35,553 nucleotides of DNA from DATBED01 sp036276195 (GCA_036276195.1 DATBED010000031.1:1-35553); one strand, 5' to 3'; shown: positions 8,294-15,397, counted from the stretch's first letter. A program made the numbers and translations. Notes: generated by a model not told the origin, from the sequence alone.

Positions 8294-8316
8294 AACAGAG
8301 TCATCTTACCTCTGTT
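8294..8316. terminator. Hairpin between DUF5674 unit and repeat A
   Basis: AACAGAG (8294-8300) pairs perfectly with CTCTGTT (8310-8316) across a 9-base loop; A-runs flank the left arm. It could be a terminator for transcripts from either side. The right arm is also the left arm of the longer inverted repeat around repeat A, so the two folds exclude each other. Confidence 0.35.
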
Positions 8317-8331
8317 TAAGCATAAATGGAT

Positions 8332-8367
8332 TGGAGAGCCATCGTTTGTGCTATTGTAACTAAAATT
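8332..8367. repeat. tRNA-Lys-associated repeat A (leftmost, most diverged)
   Basis: TGGAGAGCC (8332-8340) has one mismatch to the array core TGGAGGGCC. The right half ATCGTTTGTGCTATTGTAAC continues to TAAAATT. Outer arms CTCTGTTTAA (8310-8319) and TTAAACTGAG (8366-8375) pair at 9 of 10 positions, enclosing the core as in an attC-like hairpin. Confidence 0.75.
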
Positions 8368-8471
8368 AAACTGAGCGAACATTATAATAACTTTCGTCGC
8401 GCCATTAGGTGTCTGCAATTGAGTAGGTTAAAATATAGCCAAACGACTTTTGCGGAAATCGAGACAATTAT

Positions 8472-10001
8472 ATGAAAAACCCAGATGGGTACCCCGTATA
8501 TGAACATGCGTCGAGGGGCGCGCATGATTTGCTTTTGAACCGCGAAGCTGAACACAAGGAAGCAGGTCACTATACGGGATTGACGTCACCTAGCCGCAAC
8601 CGTTGGTATCAGGGCAGAAAATTTGGCTGGGATCACCTCAAGCATATTATAATTTTCTCACGTGATGGCAGCCCGGAAAGTTTGGCGGCCGCCGAGACGG
8701 AACTCATTGCTACTTACGCTGATCAACTTGATTCAGGTCAGGTGCCCAACCAAGTACATCTATATGGCAAACACACTATTGAATCAAAAGTTACAGGCTC
8801 CAAAAAGCATAATTTATATGGCCAGCCGCCTATGGGAGGCATTGCCGGAATTGAGCTCTATCATGCTCTGGAAAAACAATCGCCGGGCGCTGCTAAAGGT
8901 TTCTTCAGCCGGATTTACCCCAAACTAGTTAAAGAGGCCCGCTATTGGCCAACCAACATGAGTAACGGGCCTAAAGATTTTCGAATTGGAGTTATTGCCG
9001 GTGAAGAGACGGGCATGGATGAAAGCCCCATCTTTGACCACCAACTACCGATTAAAAGAAAGCTGCGCAATGGTATAGATACACCGGCAGCAATCAATGC
9101 GGCAAATATGGCCATCCACTTTACTGGTCGCCTGCTGCTAGACCGGCGAAGGAACGCCCTGGAAGATAATGAAGAACGCCTACAAAAAGCCAAAGAAATT
9201 TTCTGGGTTATGCCTGTGCAAATGCAGGCTTTGGTGACGGCCAATCTCCGTTCATTGGCCAAGTTGGCTCAAAAATTGGACGAACATGAGGAATCTAAAA
9301 TATTAGCCAAGGCCGCTGAAGATATTGAGACACAAGTATTGAATGATATTGATGATCTTACGAGCCCCGGCATGTGGGATCCTGAAGCCCGCGGCCGCCG
9401 CGGTATGTTCCGAGATTTAGACCGGCATGGCCGGCCAATAACCGCCGAAAGCCGATCCGGCGAGATTACCGAAGAAACCACCGTATCTAACCTAATGACT
9501 CTGTTATTTCCAACCATTAAAGAACGTCAGTTATCTTCAGTCGTGGATATGGCTATGGAAGAATTTATGGACGAATATGGCCTTAGCACCGTGGGCAAGA
9601 AAAGCCCTAGCTATGACCCCAATCATGGCGAAAAGGAAAGCGGTCGCTGGCGCGGGCCGGCCTGGTTAGACCAAGCCTGGTTTTTGGCCGAGGGTTTGCT
9701 TGTTCAGATTAACAGGGAAGACTTAAGTGCTGAAGTAAAGGGTAAGTGCAAACAATTATTAAATCAATTGCGTGAGACGTCTCTAAAAACACTTGGCAAG
9801 TGGGAAGAGGAAGGCACACCTACACCAGAATACTATAGTCACCTTACCGGCAAAGCTTTTCGATTATACAGAGTCAAATGGTTTGCTTGGAATAAGCTCG
9901 GTTACGTCATGCCGCCTGCTACAAACCTAAGTGTCTTTGCCGAGGCCTTATTAAAGCGTATAGGGTTTGACGAAGAAGAACAAAAACCGCTAGCCGCTTA
10001 G
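8472..10001 (+). CDS. Six-hairpin glycoside hydrolase, GH63/GH37-like
   Basis: 509 residues of an (alpha/alpha)6 glycosidase. Marks seen: GEETGMDESPIFD (Asp183, fitting the family's 'SGxDxSPxWD' acid), GRWRGPAWLDQAWFL (near residue 391, the 'YWRGPxW' motif), and EYYSHLTGKAF ... VKWFAWN (near 452, the closing 'EyydpxtG...fxW' motif with the presumed base Glu). Relatives act on mannosyl- or glucosylglycerate, trehalose or alpha-glucan ends; the substrate is not decidable here. No signal peptide. It shares the first cassette interval (8332-10467) with a convergent small gene. It may complement the GH13 pair upstream, although it belongs to the accessory array. Confidence 0.75.
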   Translation: MKNPDGYPVYEHASRGAHDLLLNREAEHKEAGHYTGLTSPSRNRWYQGRKFGWDHLKHIIIFSRDGSPESLAAAETELIATYADQLDSGQVPNQVHLYGKHTIESKVTGSKKHNLYGQPPMGGIAGIELYHALEKQSPGAAKGFFSRIYPKLVKEARYWPTNMSNGPKDFRIGVIAGEETGMDESPIFDHQLPIKRKLRNGIDTPAAINAANMAIHFTGRLLLDRRRNALEDNEERLQKAKEIFWVMPVQMQALVTANLRSLAKLAQKLDEHEESKILAKAAEDIETQVLNDIDDLTSPGMWDPEARGRRGMFRDLDRHGRPITAESRSGEITEETTVSNLMTLLFPTIKERQLSSVVDMAMEEFMDEYGLSTVGKKSPSYDPNHGEKESGRWRGPAWLDQAWFLAEGLLVQINREDLSAEVKGKCKQLLNQLRETSLKTLGKWEEEGTPTPEYYSHLTGKAFRLYRVKWFAWNKLGYVMPPATNLSVFAEALLKRIGFDEEEQKPLAA

Positions 10002-10031
10002 TTAATAAAGCCTAATTCAGGTCAAAGAAGA

Positions 10032-10382
10032 TTAATTACTAAGAGCATCCTGTCTTCGCATCCATTGCTTAAAGTCTGCTGGTATATTTTCTAATCCGCG
10101 GCAAGCAATAGCTACTTCATTACCAAAATCAGTTACAGTAACTTCTTCTAATTTAACCTTTCGTCGCTCAGTTAAAGGGGGTTCTATTTCAACCATTCCT
10201 ATTTCCACAAGACTGCAAAGCTCAGGGAATGGTGTAGACCTGAAAGCTTCTCGAAGCTTAAGGTCAGGCATTTTGGCTGACATTCCCAAAAGCAACTGTA
10301 GGCGAAAAGGCAATTGCTCAGCCACCTGACTTGGGCTTAAAGGCTCATCTCCATCTGTTTCAAACTTAATGGGACCAATCAT
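10032..10382 (-). CDS. Hypothetical protein, 116 residues
   Basis: Begins MIGPIKFETDGDEPLSPSQV; acidic-amphipathic, with no membrane segment and one motif-like stretch, LTERRKVKLEEVTVTDFGNE. I do not recognise a family. Promoter on the minus strand: TTGCTG, 17-base spacer, TATTAT, six bases, ATG, which supports both the start and a leaderless mRNA. It is the second gene of the first cassette interval, convergent with the glycosidase (30-base gap), and sits next to repeat B. Confidence 0.55.
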   Translation of the reverse strand: MIGPIKFETDGDEPLSPSQVAEQLPFRLQLLLGMSAKMPDLKLREAFRSTPFPELCSLVEIGMVEIEPPLTERRKVKLEEVTVTDFGNEVAIACRGLENIPADFKQWMRRQDALSN

Positions 10383-10466
10383 GTGATTATAATATCTAAT
10401 CTATTTGTAGGCAGCAAGCTTAAACAAAATCAGAACTTAAAATTTAGAAATAAACATAAACGGTAT

Positions 10467-10496
10467 TGGAGGGCCACCGTCATCGTTACACCAACC
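10467..10496. repeat. tRNA-Lys-associated repeat B
   Basis: TGGAGGGCC (10467-10475) followed by ACCGTCATCGTTACACCAAC. Local hairpin: ACGG and TGG on the left pair with CCA and CCGT on the right around AGGG. The left flank (ATAAACGGTAT) matches the left flanks of copies A, E and H. Confidence 0.85.
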
Positions 10497-10508
10497 GGCC
10501 CGGTGGAG

Positions 10509-11006
10509 TTAGGTACATAAATAAAAAACAATAGCAGATGTAGCTGAGGCAGTTAATAATGGTATGCCCAAGCCAAAAGTGACGGCGGCCAAATTCTGTA
10601 ATAGGGAGCTGATGTAACCATGCTCGTTGGTTACCATGAGATATATTAAAAATATCGTAATAATGAGAATGAGCAGTAACACACTCACGGCCGCCAAAAG
10701 CCAGGCAATCTTCTTGTGCCTATGCCGCGTAGTATTTGAGCGATTGATGAGTAATCTACTTGTTGTTGCTGAGCTAAAAATAACGGATATCATAAGTAGG
10801 ACAGTGAAAACAAGTCCACTACGGTCGACAATAGGCGGGCTGTCACCATATATACTCTGACAGATCGCGGGAGACGACTCATCCAGATTATTAAGGTTAA
10901 TACAGCTCTGACCATACTGCCAAAAAACCCAGGCACCAAAAGTTAAAGCAATTAACAGCAAAGAGACTTTACCTAATTTGGAGGTTGGTAATTTAATGTG
11001 CCGCAT
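10509..11006 (-). CDS. Membrane protein with four helices, unknown
   Basis: 165 residues. Hydrophobic segments lie at about 14-30, 63-80 (LVFTVLLMISVIFSS), 100-122 (IAWLLAAVSVLLLILIITIF) and 140-163. A loop with two Cys (SCINLNNLDESSPAICQS) lies between the first two helices, probably outside the membrane. The frame extends one codon upstream (GTG at 11009), but the ATG at 11006 is exactly six bases after TATTAT, so I take it as the leaderless start. It is the only gene between repeats B and C. No family is recognised. Confidence 0.65.
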   Translation of the reverse strand: MRHIKLPTSKLGKVSLLLIALTFGAWVFWQYGQSCINLNNLDESSPAICQSIYGDSPPIVDRSGLVFTVLLMISVIFSSATTSRLLINRSNTTRHRHKKIAWLLAAVSVLLLILIITIFLIYLMVTNEHGYISSLLQNLAAVTFGLGIPLLTASATSAIVFYLCT

Positions 11007-11056
11007 CACTGAATAATAGCAAAAACCTCTATAACAAAGTTCTATTACGCTTATAC

Positions 11057-11091
11057 TGGAGGGCCACCGTCATTGCTATATCAACAAAATT
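11057..11091. repeat. tRNA-Lys-associated repeat C
   Basis: TGGAGGGCC (11057-11065) then ACCGTCATTGCTATATCAAC and AAAATT. The right half matches consensus closely. It lies 47 bases upstream of the toxin-antitoxin start. Confidence 0.88.
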
Positions 11092-11105
11092 TCAAAATAT
11101 TGTAG

Positions 11106-11134
11106 TTGACGTCTAGACGTCAAAGCGCTAATAT
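11106..11134 (+). promoter_or_regulatory. Promoter with perfect palindromic operator, antitoxin-toxin operon
   Basis: TTGACGTCTAGACGTCAA (11106-11123) is a perfect 18-base palindrome. Its first six bases are a -35 box (TTGACG), followed by a 17-base spacer and the -10 box TAATAT (11129-11134). The ATG at 11141 is six bases further on, so transcription should start at the start codon. Antitoxin binding to the palindrome would block the -35, the usual autoregulation of such operons. Confidence 0.75.
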
Positions 11135-11140
11135 AGTGTT

Positions 11141-11380
11141 ATGAGTAACGACAATTCTAAAACAACTCTTTACTTAAGCCCTAGTGTTCGCAAGGCTTTG
11201 AAGAAACGCATAGTAGATACTAATCAAACAATGTCTGAATATGTAGATCGTGCCGTTGCATATGCAATTGCTGAAGATCTAGAAGACATTGAAGCTATAG
11301 AAGAACGTCGCAATCAGCCTACTGAATCCTTAGAAGAGTTTCTGAAGGCGCTTAAAGCTGATGGTCTCATACAGAGTTGA
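11141..11380 (+). CDS. Antitoxin, ribbon-helix-helix type
   Basis: 79 residues. KTTLYLSPSVRKALKKRIVD then TNQTMSEYVDRAVAYAIAED reads as a beta strand plus two helices, the ribbon-helix-helix DNA-binding fold of CopG-like antitoxins; the acidic C-terminal tail would wrap the toxin. Toxin and antitoxin genes overlap by 20 bases, a typical coupling. The palindrome over the promoter is the likely binding site. No Shine-Dalgarno is possible, because the mRNA begins at or near the ATG. It is a cassette gene between repeats C and D. Confidence 0.8.
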   Translation: MSNDNSKTTLYLSPSVRKALKKRIVDTNQTMSEYVDRAVAYAIAEDLEDIEAIEERRNQPTESLEEFLKALKADGLIQS

Positions 11381-11624
11381 AGTCAATAAGAAGGTTCGAA
11401 AAAAAGACCTACCTTCAATACCGCCAAAAGACGTAAATCGAATTATTGAAGGAATAAAGGAGTTGGCCAAGAATCCTTATCCACCTGGGGCTGTGCGTCT
11501 AAAGGGAAGAGAAGAATGGCGAATACGACAGGGAGATTATAGGATCCTCTATATCGTAGAAGAAAATATAGTTACTGTCTTTGTAGTCAAAGTCGGACAC
11601 CGAAGAGAGATCTATAAAGGATAA
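11361..11624 (+). CDS. RelE/ParE family toxin
   Basis: 87 residues. YRVEVNKKVRKKDLPSIPPK at the start and RLKGREEWRIRQGDYRILYI, then VFVVKVGHRREIYKG at the end, match the RelE/ParE fold: the 'R.G.YR..Y' core strand and the 'V..vghR..vY' C-terminal strand. RelE-like members cut mRNA on the ribosome, while ParE members poison gyrase; the Arg pair plus C-terminal Arg-Tyr favours a RelE-like ribonuclease. The stop is only five bases before repeat D. Confidence 0.85.
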   Translation: MVSYRVEVNKKVRKKDLPSIPPKDVNRIIEGIKELAKNPYPPGAVRLKGREEWRIRQGDYRILYIVEENIVTVFVVKVGHRREIYKG

Positions 11625-11629
11625 ATTGC

Positions 11630-11658
11630 TGGAGGGCCACCGTCATTGTTGTATCAAC
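11630..11658. repeat. tRNA-Lys-associated repeat D
   Basis: TGGAGGGCC (11630-11638) then ACCGTCATTGTTGTATCAAC, almost identical to repeat C. The last base of its CAAC end is the first base of the stop codon (CTA on the plus strand) of the HAD gene, so the repeat abuts genes on both sides. Confidence 0.88.
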
Positions 11659-12329
11659 TAGCCTGCGCCAAGTTGTTGAAGCACATAATCTGTATCACAA
11701 AAGTCTTCAAACACAATAGATGCTCCACTGGACCTTAATATTTCCGTGCCAACAAAGCCATTTGATACACCAACTGCGTGTATAGCTCCCGCTCCAAGCG
11801 TAGCCTCAATATCGAGCGGAGTATCACCAATTGAATACACATTTGGTATTTTTTTGGCAAAACCAGCCCTCGCTATGGCAAGAGTAACTAAATCGGAGCG
11901 TTTATCATGAGGATCATCACCATAAGCGCCAACCGTGAAGAAAGAGTAAATATCCACGGCTTCTAGTTTTAATTTTGTTATTGCTTTTAGATTGCCGGTA
12001 ATCAAGCCTAGTACATGCCCTCTTTTTTGGAGCGCCTCTAATAGCTGCCTTACACCCGGCAGTATGCTCATAGATGATTTATCAAAGGATTGAGCATGGG
12101 TTACTTCTAATTCAGCAATTAAAGCAGGTAAATTATCATCTATTTGGTGCTCGTCCCAGCCCTCACTTACCAATAGTTTTGCAAGTATAAGTTTGTCAGT
12201 CATGCCAGAAAAATCCTGAGCGTCATCAATGCTTACGCCATATAAATTACGTATTGGTTTGGCGTAAGACTTATCACCCGTATTTGTGGTTAGTGTTCTA
12301 TCAACGTCAAATAGGTATAGATTGGGCAT
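11658..12329 (-). CDS. HAD-superfamily hydrolase, phosphoglycolate-phosphatase-like
   Basis: 223 residues. Motif I FDVDRTL (Asp8 nucleophile, Asp10); motif II in LGLITGN; a Lys of motif III in KLKLEAV; motif IV SIGDTPLDIEA. The cap region (about residues 20-80) is the helical C1 type of the Gph/PGMB subgroup. It would remove phosphate from a small phospho-compound in the cytosol; the substrate is not evident. TATACT stands six bases before the ATG (leaderless). It is the only gene between repeats D and E. Confidence 0.85.
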   Translation of the reverse strand: MPNLYLFDVDRTLTTNTGDKSYAKPIRNLYGVSIDDAQDFSGMTDKLILAKLLVSEGWDEHQIDDNLPALIAELEVTHAQSFDKSSMSILPGVRQLLEALQKRGHVLGLITGNLKAITKLKLEAVDIYSFFTVGAYGDDPHDKRSDLVTLAIARAGFAKKIPNVYSIGDTPLDIEATLGAGAIHAVGVSNGFVGTEILRSSGASIVFEDFCDTDYVLQQLGAG

Positions 12330-12365
12330 AGTCAGAGTATATCAAAAGCTTCTGCAAGACACCCC

Positions 12366-12440
12366 CTGTTATAAGCATAAGCGTAGTGGAGGGCCACTGT
12401 GTACGCTATCGCAACTGAAATTCGAGCCAACAAATAACAG
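12366..12440. repeat. tRNA-Lys-associated repeat E with full attC-like inverted repeat
   Basis: Core TGGAGGGCC (12387-12395), right half ACTGTGTACGCTATCGCAAC then TGAAATT. Inner arms: AGCGTA with TACGCT, and GTGG with CCAC around AGGG, leaving TGTG bulged. Outer arms: CTGTTAT (12366-12372) with ATAACAG (12434-12440), a perfect 7-base pair. Two stem blocks with one-sided extra bases are how integron attC sites are built. Confidence 0.85.
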
Positions 12441-12460
12441 TTTATTGCTACAATAGCAAC

Positions 12461-12880
12461 ATGAAGCTTTACAAGTCAAAATATCGAAAACTGCCTGGTA
12501 GTTCCTACGACGAGGTAGCTCCACTTGCTCGTAAAGAGTTTCATCGTGTTAAGAAGCTAACAAAACGTCAGCCCTATGTAAGGTCTGTATACTTTGCCAA
12601 GAACAAAGTATTTTTATCGTTATTCTGGGAACATCTTGCTCAGAAACATCGTGGCGAAAAAGCTGCCCGTCTCAAGCTGTACATCTGTGCTTTGGATTTG
12701 CTTCGACACTCACCCCACACGCCAGACACTATTTTTGATGCCAAAAATCTCAACATACTATTACACCGCTTCACTGGTGAAACAGAAGACGGCACTCTAT
12801 TTTATGTGCAAGTTAAACATGATAAACGCACAGGTCGTAAAGATTTTATGTCGGTTTTCCCTAAAGGCAAGCAGAAATAA
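12461..12880 (+). CDS. Conserved accessory protein, possibly a RelE-like/BECR-fold nuclease
   Basis: 139 residues, strongly basic in the N-terminal half. The pattern YVRSVYFAKNKVFLSLFWEH ... RLKLYICALDLL ... LHRFTGETEDGTLFYVQVKH then GRKDFMSVFP recalls a widespread small family of mobile elements. Its C-terminal strand-rich region (HRF.G.T..G..F.VQVK....GRK.FMS.FP) looks like a BECR/RelE-type nuclease fold. That is my recollection of the pattern, not a proven assignment. TACAAT stands six bases before the ATG, and the right arm of repeat E lies inside this promoter. A strong hairpin follows the stop. Confidence 0.6.
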   Translation: MKLYKSKYRKLPGSSYDEVAPLARKEFHRVKKLTKRQPYVRSVYFAKNKVFLSLFWEHLAQKHRGEKAARLKLYICALDLLRHSPHTPDTIFDAKNLNILLHRFTGETEDGTLFYVQVKHDKRTGRKDFMSVFPKGKQK

Positions 12881-12881
12881 A

Positions 12882-12926
12882 AAGGCCTTCCGCATTGTAG
12901 CCTAGAAACTACGGGCCGAAGGTCTT
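12882..12926. terminator. Hairpin terminator after 12461-12880
   Basis: AAGGCCTTC (12882-12890) pairs with GAAGGTCTT (12918-12926) with one G-T pair; an inner GTAG/CTAC stem closes the loop. It starts two bases after the stop codon. T-rich runs are weak on both sides. Confidence 0.65.
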
Positions 12927-12966
12927 ACTAATATACTAGCAAAAGCCGAAGCATATGTCAATCTGC

Positions 12967-13000
12967 TGGAGGGCTACCGTGGACGCGGTAGCAACTGAAT
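12967..13000. repeat. tRNA-Lys-associated repeat F
   Basis: TGGAGGGCT (12967-12975, one mismatch at the last core base) then ACCGTGGACGCGGTAGCAAC and TGAATT. GCTACCG (12973-12979) and CGGTAGC (12986-12992) form a perfect 7-base stem, so the core C-to-T change is matched by the other arm. Outer TCAAT (before the core) pairs with ATTGA (after it). Confidence 0.85.
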
Positions 13001-13021
13001 TGATAAGAAATAAGCAGGTAT

Positions 13022-14029
13022 TTATTGCCTCGACTGACCTTTTGCACTAGGTATATTGCAGACCAAAACAGCTGATGCGGTCTTGTGGTCATGGACAACC
13101 AACGTTACATGGTCTCCAATTTTCAAACCAGACGCAGATATCGTACCTGTCGAGTTTCTGATATCTGTTTCCGCTGTAAGATTAATGGTCTGCACAACCC
13201 CGTCATACCGCTTAATGGTGATAGCGGAATCTCCCTTGCTGATAATCTGTCCTGTGCCATCTGTATTACCGCAGAGATTTCCGCTTTGAGGAATCGCACT
13301 TTGTTTATGGTCACCGTTTGGATAAATGGCATAAGACGTAACCATAGCGGCAATAATGACAACTAGAGCCGTAGTAAGTATCTTTTTCGATTTACCACTC
13401 AAGGCTACATCTCTCTGCGGTCGTTCAGCGATATATTTCAAGAGGGAGTGCCTTACTATCTTCCAGTTGCGAGAATGGTTGCTATAAATGCGTATAAATA
13501 GGATAAATAACAGATAGCCAATTGCAGCTCCTGTAGTATTGAATATCACGTCATTAATATCGGCAGTCCTGAACGTCATGTGCGCTATGATGCCGGTCAG
13601 CAATTGCAAAAGCTCAATTGCAATGCTAAACAGTGCGCCAGTGATAACTACTTTTCTCATTTGCAGCTTCGTAACAAAGGGTAGCCCAAACCCAAACGGA
13701 ATGAACAACAGGATGTTAAGTAGCGAGGTCTTAACATCTGCCAGTCTGAGCGCAACTAGTGGAATGAGATTAATGCCCTGTGCGACCGTATGCGCTTTCA
13801 ACATAAGGTGGCTTGGACTTAACCAGTTCAGCAGAAACAGTGACTGAAACTTAAATATTGTGTAGTACAGAACGGAAATTATATAGAAGTAGAATATCGT
13901 GAAGAACAGTAAGTATACGAAGCTAGTATATTTCTTTAACCGAAGGAACGCAGCAACACCAAGCCAAATCAGGCCACAGAGTAGCACGGTCGAAACATCT
14001 AGCACCTTGATTAAAGTATGTATGTTCAT
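13022..14029 (-). CDS. VanZ-like membrane protein with C-terminal extracytosolic domain
   Basis: 335 residues. The N-terminal 180 carry five or so helices and the VanZ signature NILLFIPFGFGLPF ... ELLQLLTG ... RTADINDVIFNTTGAAIGYL. A sixth helix (about 218-235) leads to a C-terminal domain of about 100 residues with a small beta-rich pattern (GQIISKGDSAITIKRYDGVV ... GDHVTLVVHDHK). VanZ proteins are tied to glycopeptide or lipoglycopeptide tolerance in some hosts, but most homologues are uncharacterised. The added domain is unusual for plain VanZ. It is the only clear gene between repeats F and G. Confidence 0.8.
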   Translation of the reverse strand: MNIHTLIKVLDVSTVLLCGLIWLGVAAFLRLKKYTSFVYLLFFTIFYFYIISVLYYTIFKFQSLFLLNWLSPSHLMLKAHTVAQGINLIPLVALRLADVKTSLLNILLFIPFGFGLPFVTKLQMRKVVITGALFSIAIELLQLLTGIIAHMTFRTADINDVIFNTTGAAIGYLLFILFIRIYSNHSRNWKIVRHSLLKYIAERPQRDVALSGKSKKILTTALVVIIAAMVTSYAIYPNGDHKQSAIPQSGNLCGNTDGTGQIISKGDSAITIKRYDGVVQTINLTAETDIRNSTGTISASGLKIGDHVTLVVHDHKTASAVLVCNIPSAKGQSRQ

Positions 14030-14292
14030 ATTTAGTTAGTATTCTGACGTACTATCATAATTTAAGAACATGAAAATTTGCTGGGTACTGTCATCCTATT
14101 CAAAAGTTCGTACGTCTACTTGTTTACCAACAAGTGACATCAGCATGAATAAGGTAGTCTGTGGCAAACTTTTCATTAATTCTAATCATAACAAATACCA
14201 TGGTGGAATCGAACCAAATTAACAGATATAAAAAAGCTCCTCCTAACAGAGAAGCTGTACATTCGAACTAAATTGTATCTGTTGGCAAAAAT
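14030..14292. other. Non-coding stretch inside cassette interval F-G, with a separate palindrome
   Basis: Between the VanZ start and repeat G no convincing gene exists; a 25-codon plus-strand frame (MNKVVCGKLFINSNHN...) is the best and has no support. AACAGATA (14221-14228) and TATCTGTT (14276-14283) form a perfect 8-base inverted repeat 47 bases apart. Just before it TGGTGGAATCGAACC (14202-14216) reads on the other strand as GGTTCGATTCCACCA, like a tRNA T-loop joined to CCA. The ACAGATA...TATCTGT arms are the same as those of the tRNA-Glu repeat at 28743, so this may be a relic of a second type of insertion site. Confidence 0.45.
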
Positions 14293-14331
14293 TGGAGGGC
14301 CATAGTAGACGCTATCGCAACTAAAATTAAA
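14293..14331. repeat. tRNA-Lys-associated repeat G
   Basis: TGGAGGGCC (14293-14301) then ATAGTAGACGCTATCGCAAC and TAAAATTAAA. ATAG and CTAT pair within the right half; flanking TTCGA (left, about 14262) and TCGAA (right, about 14333) give an outer pair. The right half is identical over GACGCTATCGCAACT-type positions to repeats E and I's flank. Confidence 0.85.
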
Positions 14332-14363
14332 TCGAAGCCCATCAGTAATGGCGTACGAATGGG

Positions 14364-15263
14364 TTATTTGGCAAATGAAAAGCTATCTATCATAGTTTGT
14401 GAGACGGCTGAAAGGGGTTGACCATTAATCTTGCCGAACTTATCGGCGTCAGTTTGCAAAGTATAGTCAGCCGCAGAGAGTAAATATACTTTTCCTTTAT
14501 AAATAAACCGGCATATATTTGTTCTATAGCCGGCAGGCATATTAAATTCTGCTTTCTGATATTGCGTTATTAAACACGAACCGCTAATCCCATTCTTTGT
14601 AATTGTAGCGGTTGATGTGGTCATAGAAGGATACTCAGCTTTTTCCGCTTGTAATGACTGAGGCGTTAATGTTGATAGATATTCCTGGTCTCCATCAGAA
14701 CCTGGAGGATAAATACTAACTCCAAATACGGGAATTGAATTTTCGACTTGCGAACCTGGGCTACCTATATCAACTCCTGAATTGAATGTCCCATCAATTG
14801 AAGAAGTGTTTTGAGCATCTAGATGCCATGAGTGGGAGTTGTCGTCAATAGGATATTTATATGAAAAATTGTAGGTTTGATTATTGACGGTTTGCCACCC
14901 AGAAGTATCTACACCCGTGTTACTATCAACAGTATTTTTACTGACAATTGACTTATTAGACGAGGATTTTTTTGCCGATGAACTGTTAACGGTAATAGCG
15001 ACCTTTGGCTTAGTTTTTATGAACTGAAGTGTGATAAATACGCCAGTGCAAGTAAGTAAAATAATTGAAATTATAATGACTGGTAATTTTTTTCGGTGAT
15101 ACAGTGTTGATTTATTATCTTGTGCAAAAGGTCCATTCGATAAATTATTAACTGTGTTTACCGAACCTATTGTTGGATTTGGTTGTTGTTCACTGACTAC
15201 TACTTGGCTCGACTGGAAGTTTTGCAAATCGTTGTTTGTTTCTAAAGAAGGTTTTTCATCCAT
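14364..15263 (-). CDS. Single-pass membrane protein with extracytosolic domain, unknown
   Basis: 299 residues. An N-terminal polar tail of about 60 residues rich in Asn/Gln is followed by a membrane helix (about 63-82, PVIIISIILLTCTGVFITLQ), a Ser/Lys linker, and a folded domain (about 120-299) beginning WQTVNNQTYNFSYKYPIDDN. The 'Y.FSY.YP' opening and strand-rich body suggest a PsbP-like fold, a weak call. TACAAT lies exactly six bases before the ATG, and a TTGACA is present about 15 bases further up. It is the only gene between repeats G and H; the 100 bases at its 3' side hold just repeat G. Confidence 0.65.
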   Translation of the reverse strand: MDEKPSLETNNDLQNFQSSQVVVSEQQPNPTIGSVNTVNNLSNGPFAQDNKSTLYHRKKLPVIIISIILLTCTGVFITLQFIKTKPKVAITVNSSSAKKSSSNKSIVSKNTVDSNTGVDTSGWQTVNNQTYNFSYKYPIDDNSHSWHLDAQNTSSIDGTFNSGVDIGSPGSQVENSIPVFGVSIYPPGSDGDQEYLSTLTPQSLQAEKAEYPSMTTSTATITKNGISGSCLITQYQKAEFNMPAGYRTNICRFIYKGKVYLLSAADYTLQTDADKFGKINGQPLSAVSQTMIDSFSFAK

Positions 15264-15310
15264 TCCTCAATTGTAACAACTGTCTACTGATGTCAAAACG
15301 CTTACGGTAT

Positions 15311-15345
15311 TGGAGGGCCATCGTGGAAGCTGTAGCAACCGCACT
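15311..15345. repeat. tRNA-Lys-associated repeat H
   Basis: TGGAGGGCC (15311-15319) then ATCGTGGAAGCTGTAGCAAC. Left flank GCTTACGGTAT; GCTT/AAGC, ACG/CGT and TGG/CCA can pair around AGGG with unpaired bases between blocks. Confidence 0.85.
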
Positions 15346-15397
15346 CAAGATGCAGGACAACTGCTTTATAGCTAACTTTTAGAAGTATAATGATGTT

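Noticed and set aside
14202..14216. A second tRNA gene
   Set aside because: T-loop-like GGTTCGATTCC is followed directly by ACCA with no acceptor strand, and no anticodon arm lies upstream.
10467..15345. Repeats as ordinary transcription terminators or REP elements
   Set aside because: They lack T-tails, sit next to starts as well as stops, and share their core with a tRNA 3' end, which such elements would not.
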